DNA from: JBBSEZ01 sp038239195
GTDB taxonomy: Bacteria > Planctomycetota > Planctomycetia > Gemmatales > Gemmataceae
Assembly (NCBI GenBank): GCA_038239195.1
Contig: JBBSEZ010000362.1
Location: 1-10,338, forward strand
DNA: 10,338 nucleotides
Direction: 5' to 3'
Both the position numbers and the translations under genes were made by a program. Shown here in pieces: positions 5,648-10,338 of this stretch. The stretch's first letter is position 1, and every line of letters begins with the position of its first letter. The notes under the pieces were generated by a model. The model saw only the letters and a list, made by a program, of their open reading frames with translations, did not search any database and was not told the DNA's origin.

Positions 5648-7030
5648 CTACACCAAGCCCCGGATCACCCGCCCCGTGCTGAGCGGGAACGGCCGCCGCA
5701 GGTGGTCGTACATCGTCTGCTCCGCGTCGAGCCCCATGCAGTGGTACATCGTCGCGTGGACGTCCACCGGGTCGATCGCCGGCGAGGTCGGGTAGACGCC
5801 GAGCCGATCCGACGTGCCGATAACCTGCCCGCCCTTGATGCCGCCGCCGGCGAGCAGCACCGACTGGCACAGCCCCCAGTGGTCGCGGCCGGCCGACTTG
5901 TTGATCCGGGGCGTGCGGCCGAACTCGCCCATCACCACTACCAGCGTTTGCCCGAGCAGCCCGCGCTGGGCAAGGTCTTCGAGCAGCGCCGATAGGCCCT
6001 GGTCGAGCATCGGCAGCAACTCGCCTTGCAGGGCCTGGAAGTTGTTGGAGTGCGTGTCCCAGCCGTCGCAGACCGTCATCTCGTTGAAGTGGACGGCGAC
6101 CATCGGCACCTCCGCCTCGGCCAGCCGGCGGGCCAGCAGCAAGGCATTGCCGAAGCGGTGCCGCCCGTAGCGATCCCGCAGGCGCGTCGACTCCGCGTCG
6201 AGCGAGAAGGCCGGCGACGCCCCCCCGCCGGAGCCGGTGAGCGCGACGCCCAGGCGCTGGAGCTCGCCGTGAACCTGCGCGCCGCGCAGCGCCGGGCCGC
6301 GCTGGTCCAGCACCGAGAGGAGGGCGGCGCGCCGCTCCATGCGCCTGGCCGGAACGTCCCCGGGCGGGCTGAGCGAGGGGACCGCCTCGGCGGTACCTGG
6401 CTCGCCGTTGACGGCGAGCGGATCGACCAGCGGGCCCAGAAACCCGGCCCCGCCGCCGCGCAGGCGCTGCCGCGAGCGCTTGAACTCGCCCCGCGTGCTG
6501 CTGCGCGTCGCCAGTTCGGGGATGGCGACGTGGCCCGGCAGGCCCCGCGGCGACCGCTTGAAGCGGGCGAGCACGGCGCCCAGGTGCGGGAAGTCGGTGC
6601 GCTGCGGCGGGCGCACGTCGTTGTCCTCGCCGGGCCGTTCCACCGGCCGCCCCGTCAGCGAGTAGTAGATCATGGGCGTGTGGTTGTGATTGTTGTGGCT
6701 GACCGAGCGCACGAGAGCGTAGCGATGCGCCAGGCGAGCCAGGCGCGGCAAGTGTTCGCAAACCTCCACGCCCGGCACGTTGGTGCGGATCGGCTTGAAG
6801 GGCCCGCGCACCTCGGCAGGAGCGTCGGGTTTCAGGTCAAAGGTGTCGAGGTGAGGCGGGCCGCCCAGCAGGTAGACGAGGATGCAGGAGCGCGCACCGC
6901 CTTTGCGCGGGGCCACGCCGGCGCTCGCTGGGGGAGGGGAGAGGAGGCTGGCGACGGCGAGGCCACCGCCCACGCGCAAGAACTCGCGGCGAGCAAGGCG
7001 GACGGCGGGCTCGATGGGCGGCGTCGGCAC
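5648..7030 (-). CDS. DUF1501 protein with twin-arginine signal
   Basis: The 460-residue protein begins at GTG 7030, with AGGAG eight bases upstream. A twin-arginine motif (ARREFLRVG, 13-21) and a hydrophobic stretch (about 20-31) with A-S-A near 35-37 predict Tat export. The DUF1501 hallmarks are present: LLGGPPHLDTFDLKPDAP (54-71), VRSVSHNNHNHTP (107-119), GWDTHSNNF (323-331), and GEFGRTPRIN with AGRDHWG (368-386), ending with the VYPTSPAIDPVDVHAT and MYDHLRRPFPL segments. DUF1501 belongs to the alkaline-phosphatase/sulfatase-like fold. Its substrates are not established, and Asp/His residues in GWDTH and GRDHW are the probable metal ligands. In planctomycetes it is usually paired with a large DUF1549/DUF1553 cytochrome-type protein. 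Here the upstream neighbour is the DUF5615 gene (64 bases) and no such partner is visible. An open frame continues upstream to 7252 but overlaps that gene. Confidence 0.9.
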   Translation of the reverse strand: MPTPPIEPAVRLARREFLRVGGGLAVASLLSPPPASAGVAPRKGGARSCILVYLLGGPPHLDTFDLKPDAPAEVRGPFKPIRTNVPGVEVCEHLPRLARLAHRYALVRSVSHNNHNHTPMIYYSLTGRPVERPGEDNDVRPPQRTDFPHLGAVLARFKRSPRGLPGHVAIPELATRSSTRGEFKRSRQRLRGGGAGFLGPLVDPLAVNGEPGTAEAVPSLSPPGDVPARRMERRAALLSVLDQRGPALRGAQVHGELQRLGVALTGSGGGASPAFSLDAESTRLRDRYGRHRFGNALLLARRLAEAEVPMVAVHFNEMTVCDGWDTHSNNFQALQGELLPMLDQGLSALLEDLAQRGLLGQTLVVVMGEFGRTPRINKSAGRDHWGLCQSVLLAGGGIKGGQVIGTSDRLGVYPTSPAIDPVDVHATMYHCMGLDAEQTMYDHLRRPFPLSTGRVIRGLV

Positions 7031-7038
7031 AGCAAGGG

Positions 7039-7043
7039 CTCCT
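7039..7043 (-). promoter_or_regulatory. Ribosome-binding site setting the DUF1501 GTG start
   Basis: On the minus strand AGGAG occupies 7043-7039, eight bases before the GTG at 7030. This start places the twin arginines at residues 14-15, as expected for a Tat signal. The alternative ATG at 7252 would add 74 residues overlapping the DUF5615 gene and bury the signal. Confidence 0.75.
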
Positions 7044-7094
7044 GGAGAGGATCGGGGCTGTGTGCGGCATCGTGCGAGAAGGCCCGGTCGCTGC

Positions 7095-7445
7095 TCACAG
7101 CGGCAGGTAGAGAACGCGCCCTTCCCATTCGGCCTGTTCGCTGCCGAGGTGCAGTAGAAGGAGCTCGTCGATGGCCCGACCGATGGCAAGCGCGTCCGAC
7201 ACGACGAAGAGGCCGGGCACCGTCTGTCCGGCACGAATACGATTGTAGGCAAAATCGGGCATCGTTGCCCGGTCGTGGGTGAGAAGAATGCGCCCTGCCG
7301 TCGCCGACCACTCGAGCACGACCGGGTCTTCGGCGCCCCGCAGCCCGCCGTCTTGAATGCGAACCAGGTCGAGGTCGGGCTGGCGCCTCAACAGACCGCG
7401 CACGATCTCCCCGTTGAAGTTCTCGTCACTCGCCAGGGACAGCAT
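7095..7445 (-). CDS. DUF5615-family PIN-like protein (putative toxin nuclease)
   Basis: The 116-residue protein begins MLSLASDENFNGEIVRGLLR and contains IQDGGLRGAEDPVVLEWSA (30-48), GRILLTHD (51-58) and the C-terminal WEGRVLYLPL, the pattern of DUF5615 PIN-like proteins. Candidate metal-binding acids of the PIN-like fold are Asp7, Glu8, Asp40 and Asp58. The family is predicted to cleave RNA and normally accompanies a DUF433 gene, as here; toxicity of this member is inference. The ATG at 7445 has AGGAGG six bases upstream and lies inside the end of the DUF433 gene, giving a 20-base overlap that suggests translational coupling. The length is normal for the family. One deviation is Gly33 where I would expect Val in the usual QDVG. 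Confidence 0.9.
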   Translation of the reverse strand: MLSLASDENFNGEIVRGLLRRQPDLDLVRIQDGGLRGAEDPVVLEWSATAGRILLTHDRATMPDFAYNRIRAGQTVPGLFVVSDALAIGRAIDELLLLHLGSEQAEWEGRVLYLPL

Positions 7446-7785
7446 GGTTGGCCTCCTGCCGAACTTGGCGAGCCAGGAGTCGAGCTCGTATGTCGCCCAG
7501 GTCCCCCTGCTGGGCCTCGATCTTGCGGCGAACCTCCCTCGCGCGTTCCTCGCGCCAGCGCAGGTACTCGCCGACTTCCTCTCGATGGTGGAGGTAGTAG
7601 GCCAGCACGCCGTAGACGTCGGCGAGGCCCAGCGTCGAGTAACGCGCGACGATCGTTTCCGGCATCGCCCCTTCCTCGAAGGCCCGAACCACAAGGTCTA
7701 GCAGAACGCGCGTGTCCCCCACGCGAACGTCTCCGTTCGCATCGACGCGCAAAGGGGCCGGGTCAAGGTGAACGGTCAACGTCAT
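7426..7785 (-). CDS. DUF433-family protein (putative antitoxin)
   Basis: The 119-residue protein begins MTLTVHLDPAPLRVDANGDV and continues RVGDTRVLLDLVVRAFEEGA, then PETIVARYSTLGLADVYGVLAYYL (42-65), the DUF433 domain with its small winged-helix-like helices. A charged helix (about 66-93) and a tail follow. DUF433 proteins are predicted antitoxins of DUF5615 PIN-like proteins: the N-terminal domain would bind the operon promoter and the C-terminal helices would bind the partner. That role is family-level prediction. The start at 7785 is chosen because GGAGG lies eight bases upstream and the family commonly starts MTLT. An ATG at 7812 with GGGAG upstream would add nine residues and cannot be excluded. 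Its 3' end overlaps the DUF5615 gene by 20 bases, and it follows the CHAT-like gene after 70 bases. Confidence 0.88.
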   Translation of the reverse strand: MTLTVHLDPAPLRVDANGDVRVGDTRVLLDLVVRAFEEGAMPETIVARYSTLGLADVYGVLAYYLHHREEVGEYLRWREERAREVRRKIEAQQGDLGDIRARLLARQVRQEANHAVPGE

Positions 7786-7793
7786 CGGCTTGG

Positions 7794-7798
7794 CCTCC
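7794..7798 (-). promoter_or_regulatory. GGAGG ribosome-binding site for the DUF433 gene
   Basis: On the minus strand GGAGG occupies 7798-7794, eight bases before the ATG at 7785. It lies within codons that would be read if translation began at the alternative ATG at 7812, so the choice of start depends on it. Confidence 0.65.
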
Positions 7799-7855
7799 AG
7801 GGCTTGCGGCATTGTACCGACTCCCTCTCCGCCCCGACACAACGAAGTTCCGCCC

Positions 7856-8635
7856 TCAAGCCCTCGTCCCCTGCTCCCCCGGCCGCAGTACGTCGCGCGC
7901 CCGCCGCGCGTGCCCGCTCACGAAGAACACGCGCGGGAACAGCCAGTGCTTGACCCCGTGAAACCGCGCCCCCGCCGACGTCGAAATCAGGTCCCGCCCG
8001 CCCGCCATCTCCTCGCCGTCGGCCCGGCACCATCCGCCGTCGCAGACGTTCAGCACCACCAGCCCAAGGCCGTAGCGCAGCCGATCCTCGATCTCGAAAT
8101 ACGCTAGCCCCAGCTTGTCGCGCCAGCCGAACAGGCCCTTGTTGCCGTGCCCCGTCACGAACAGCCCGTGCAACGCCCCCTCCTCCGTGCCAACCCGGAA
8201 CAACTCCAGCACGTCCTCCTGCCTGGTCGGCCCGCGCTCCTCGACGCGCACCTCCTGTACGTTGAAGCCGAGCCGTTCCAGGTAGGCGCGCTCTCGCCCC
8301 CAGCCGACGGCGAGCCGGCCCAGCCAGCCCAGGTCGCCCGTCCACAGCATCAGCACGCGGTTGGGGACGCCGACCTCCTGCCCCGGCGCCAGCACGTCGT
8401 TCGCCGTCAGTTCGCCGACGGCGACGACGCGGCCGTCCGTCAATGCCACCTGCATCGTTGGCACACTCAGCCAGCCGCGCCACTCTTCCTCCTCGGCCCC
8501 CAGCCCGACGAGCTCGGCGAGGGCGGCGATGGTCGCGCCTGGCCCCGCCAGCGCGACGGCCCTCGGCCGGTCGGGAGAGCGGATGATTGCCCACGCCGGC
8601 GTGGCGCCAGGGCTCGCCGCGGTGCCTGTTGTCAT
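7856..8635 (-). CDS. CHAT/caspase-like protein with His-Cys dyad
   Basis: The 259-residue protein has no signal peptide or membrane segment. Its C-terminal half carries GLFVTGHGNKG (157-167) and, 35 residues after the histidine, LVVLNVCDGGW (192-202). A hydrophobic strand ending in H-G, then a strand ending in N-x-C, is the layout of caspase-fold (clan CD, CHAT or C14-like) cysteine peptidases, making His163 and Cys198 the candidate dyad. Residues 98-155 (MLWTGD, helix, ERLGFNVQEVRVEE) fit the preceding strands of such a fold. The N-terminal 95 residues (GATIAALAELVGLG through LAPGQEVGVPNRV) look LysM-like, with low confidence. The start at 8635 is preferred; an in-frame ATG at 8665 would add ten residues, and neither has a well-spaced ribosome-binding site. 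It is the first of five minus-strand genes, 70 bases before DUF433, and divergent from the PfaD gene. The substrate is unknown. The caspase-like call rests on motifs alone. Confidence 0.75.
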   Translation of the reverse strand: MTTGTAASPGATPAWAIIRSPDRPRAVALAGPGATIAALAELVGLGAEEEEWRGWLSVPTMQVALTDGRVVAVGELTANDVLAPGQEVGVPNRVLMLWTGDLGWLGRLAVGWGRERAYLERLGFNVQEVRVEERGPTRQEDVLELFRVGTEEGALHGLFVTGHGNKGLFGWRDKLGLAYFEIEDRLRYGLGLVVLNVCDGGWCRADGEEMAGGRDLISTSAGARFHGVKHWLFPRVFFVSGHARRARDVLRPGEQGTRA

Positions 8636-8728
8636 GGTGGCAAATTGCTCCCGGGGCGATATCATGTTCCTTGTGCTCTGCCCACCGCTCGCCTTCCCGC
8701 CCGGACGTCCGGGCGGACGGATTGAACC
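8636..8728. promoter_or_regulatory. Divergent promoter region between the CHAT-like and PfaD genes
   Basis: These 93 bases separate two genes transcribed away from each other, so both promoters should lie here or just inside the coding ends. Clear -35/-10 boxes cannot be assigned on either strand. The most notable element is the palindrome at 8697-8716. Confidence 0.55.
8697..8716. promoter_or_regulatory. 20-bp perfect palindrome before the PfaD gene
   Basis: CCGCCCGGACGTCCGGGCGG is a perfect 20-bp palindrome centred on ACGT, ending 12 bases before the PfaD start codon. As DNA it could be the operator of a dimeric regulator. As RNA it would occlude the region where a ribosome-binding site is expected; no strong Shine-Dalgarno sequence is otherwise visible for this gene. 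Confidence 0.55.
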
Positions 8729-10288
8729 ATGACCGACGACCGCGCCGTTCTCGACGCCCTCCGCGCCATCGACCGTCCGCTCTGGCTGAGCAAGGAACAG
8801 GGCCGCCTGTCCCTGCTCCCCGGCGCCCCCGCCCACGGTGCGCCCGCCTTCTTCGTCCCCCCCGTCCGGCCCGAGAACCTCGGCGATCCGACCTTCTGCG
8901 CCGATCACGGCCTTCGCTATCCCTACGTCGCCGGGGCCATGGCCAACGGCATCGGCTCCGCCGAGATCGTCGAGGCGATGTCCGGCGCCGGCATGCTCGG
9001 CTTCTTCGGCGCCGCCGGCCTGCCCCTCGCTCGCGTCGAGGCCGCCATCGACCGCGTGAGCCATTCGCTCGGCGACCGGCCCCTCGGCTTCAACCTCATC
9101 CACAGCCCCAACGAGCCCGACCTCGAGCAGGCCGTCGTCGATCTCTACCTGCGCCGCGGCGTCCGGCTCGTCGAGGCCAGCGCCTACCTCGATCTTACGC
9201 TCCCGGTCGTGCATTATCGCACCGCCGGCATCTACCGGGGGCCCGATGGCCGGGTGGTCGTGCCCAACCGCGTCCTCGCCAAGGTCTCGCGCGTCGAGGT
9301 CGCCACGCGCTTCTTCTCGCCTCCGCCCGCCCGCTTCCTCGACGAACTGGTGCGCCGGGGCCAACTCACCGCCGACCAGGCAACCCTCGCCGCCCACGTC
9401 CCAATGGCCCAGGACCTGACCGCCGAGGCCGACTCGGGCGGGCACACCGACAACCGCCCCGCCATCACCCTCCTTCCGACGCTCATCGCCCTTCGCGACC
9501 GCCTCCAGGCCCAGCATAACTACGACGCGCCGCTGCGCGTCGGCGCCGCCGGCGGGATCGCCACCCCCGCCTCGGCTGCGGCGGCGTTCCTCATGGGCGC
9601 GGCCTACGTGCTGACCGGCTCGGTCAACCCGGCCTGCGTCGAGTCGGGCAGGTCCGACGCCGTGCGCCAGATGCTCGCCGAGGCCGAGCAGGCCGACGTC
9701 ATCATGGCCCCCGCCGCCGACATGTTCGAGATGGGCGTGAAAGTCCAGGTGCTCAAGCGCGGCACCATGTTCGCCATGCGCGCCGCCAAGCTCTACGAGC
9801 TCTACCGCGCTTACCCCAGCCTTGAAGAGATTCCCCCCGCCGAGCGCGGGCCGCTCGAAAAGAACCTCTTCCTCGCCCCCCTCGAACAGATCTGGGCCCA
9901 GACGCGCGACTTCTTCCAGCAGCGCGACCCGGCGCAAATCGCGCGCGCGGAGAAGGACGGCCGGCATAGAATGGCATTGGTGTTTCGTTGGTATCTCGGC
10001 CTGTCGTCGCGCTGGGCCAACGCCGGCGAGCCGACGCGCAAGGTCGATTATCAGGTGTGGTGCGGCCCCGCGATGGGCGCCTTCAACGAATGGGCGCGCG
10101 GCTCCTTCCTCGAACAGCCCCGCAACCGCCGCGTCGTCACCGTCGCCCACAACCTGCTGTACGGCGCCGCCGTCCTCACGCGCCTCCACGTGCTGCGCTG
10201 CCAGGGCGCCGCCGTCTCCCCCGAGTGGTCGCACCTGCAGCCTCTGCCCCCGGACCAGCTCGCATCTGCCTGGGGGCAGGGATTGTGA
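8729..10288 (+). CDS. pfaD: PfaD-family trans-acting enoyl reductase
   Basis: The 519-residue protein matches the PfaD type: an FMN-dependent TIM barrel related to 2-nitropropane dioxygenase/FabK that works in trans with PUFA or polyketide synthases to reduce enoyl intermediates. The N-terminal region (about 10-50, RPLWLSKEQGRLSLL) is typical of PfaD and absent from plain nitronate monooxygenases. Barrel motifs are VAGAMANGIGSAEIVEAM (67-84), GAGMLGFFGAAG (86-97), LGFNLIHSPNEP (119-130), ADSGGHTDNRP (234-244) and the FMN phosphate-binding VGAAGGIATP (271-280) with LMGAAYVLTGSVN (288-300). The C-terminal extension (about 410-490, FRWYLGLSSRWA, DYQVWCGPAMGAFNEW) is also a PfaD trait. Length is normal and the frame intact. 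The ATG at 8729 is the only sensible start. No ketosynthase or acyl-carrier gene is in the window; partners would lie beyond the right edge. Confidence 0.93.
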   Translation: MTDDRAVLDALRAIDRPLWLSKEQGRLSLLPGAPAHGAPAFFVPPVRPENLGDPTFCADHGLRYPYVAGAMANGIGSAEIVEAMSGAGMLGFFGAAGLPLARVEAAIDRVSHSLGDRPLGFNLIHSPNEPDLEQAVVDLYLRRGVRLVEASAYLDLTLPVVHYRTAGIYRGPDGRVVVPNRVLAKVSRVEVATRFFSPPPARFLDELVRRGQLTADQATLAAHVPMAQDLTAEADSGGHTDNRPAITLLPTLIALRDRLQAQHNYDAPLRVGAAGGIATPASAAAAFLMGAAYVLTGSVNPACVESGRSDAVRQMLAEAEQADVIMAPAADMFEMGVKVQVLKRGTMFAMRAAKLYELYRAYPSLEEIPPAERGPLEKNLFLAPLEQIWAQTRDFFQQRDPAQIARAEKDGRHRMALVFRWYLGLSSRWANAGEPTRKVDYQVWCGPAMGAFNEWARGSFLEQPRNRRVVTVAHNLLYGAAVLTRLHVLRCQGAAVSPEWSHLQPLPPDQLASAWGQGL

Positions 10289-10338
10289 AACAATCGGATG
10301 GCGAGCGGCGCGGCGTAAGCCCGCCGGTGCGGACGACC
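10281..10338 (+). other. Edge region after the PfaD gene with two small inverted repeats
   Basis: GATTGT (10281-10286) and ACAATC (10290-10295) form a 6-bp stem with a three-base loop that spans the PfaD stop codon. A second inverted repeat pairs CGGCG (10311-10315) with CGCCG (10322-10326) around TAAGCC. It resembles the short GC-rich intergenic palindromes I associate with planctomycete chromosomes. Neither has a T-run, so termination is not shown, and no gene start is supported before the window ends. Confidence 0.35.

Noticed and set aside
8666..10234. The minus-strand frame of the CHAT-like gene stays open far upstream, suggesting a protein of about 790 residues.
   Set aside because: The upstream part is entirely antisense to the well-supported PfaD gene and has no family signature. 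It is a GC-driven open frame.
10244..10279. CTGCCCCC pairing with GGGGGCAG near the end of the PfaD gene as a terminator.
   Set aside because: It lies inside the coding sequence, has a 20-base loop and no following T-run. It is probably a chance result of base composition.

Overview
This GC-rich window looks like chromosomal DNA of a planctomycete, most likely a Gemmata-type lineage. The assignment rests on gene content: a DUF1501 protein with a twin-arginine signal, a protein of the 'MPIHDW' DUF4058 type, a DUF433/DUF5615 pair, a PfaD-type enoyl reductase, and lineage-style small hypothetical proteins. There is no sign of a phage, plasmid, transposase, CRISPR array, rRNA or tRNA gene. Nine protein-coding genes are supported. 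None is cut by the window edge.

Left part (1-1155, minus strand): palindromic direct repeats at the edge, then a secreted, very basic low-complexity protein. It carries two stacked repeat types, three 36-37-residue Lys/Gly units followed by His-rich 14-residue units, between two coiled-coil segments. A gene-free stretch of about 500 bases (1156-1660) with one AT-rich island follows.

Middle part (1661-5175, plus strand): a membrane-anchored BCS1-like AAA+ ATPase, a DUF4058-type protein and a ROK-family sugar kinase (probable glucokinase). They are separated by gaps of 161 and 138 bases, so they are probably separate units. A 17-bp perfect inverted repeat with a nested palindrome lies after the ATPase gene.

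Right-centre part (8635-5271, minus strand): five co-directional genes with short gaps (70, -20, 64 and 71 bases). In transcription order these are a CHAT/caspase-like protein with a His/Cys dyad, a DUF433 antitoxin-like protein, an overlapping DUF5615 PIN-like protein, an exported DUF1501 protein, and a small conserved-looking protein of unknown function. The last two may be read from the same transcript or may simply lie behind it.

Right end (8729-10288, plus strand): a PfaD-type FMN enoyl reductase, as used with polyunsaturated-fatty-acid/polyketide synthases. It is divergent from the CHAT-like gene across 93 bases that contain a perfect 20-bp palindrome. The expected megasynthase genes would lie beyond the right edge, if present.

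The most unusual arrangement is the CHAT/caspase-like gene directly upstream of the DUF433-DUF5615 toxin-antitoxin-like pair. The rest reads as ordinary planctomycete chromosome containing several poorly understood families.
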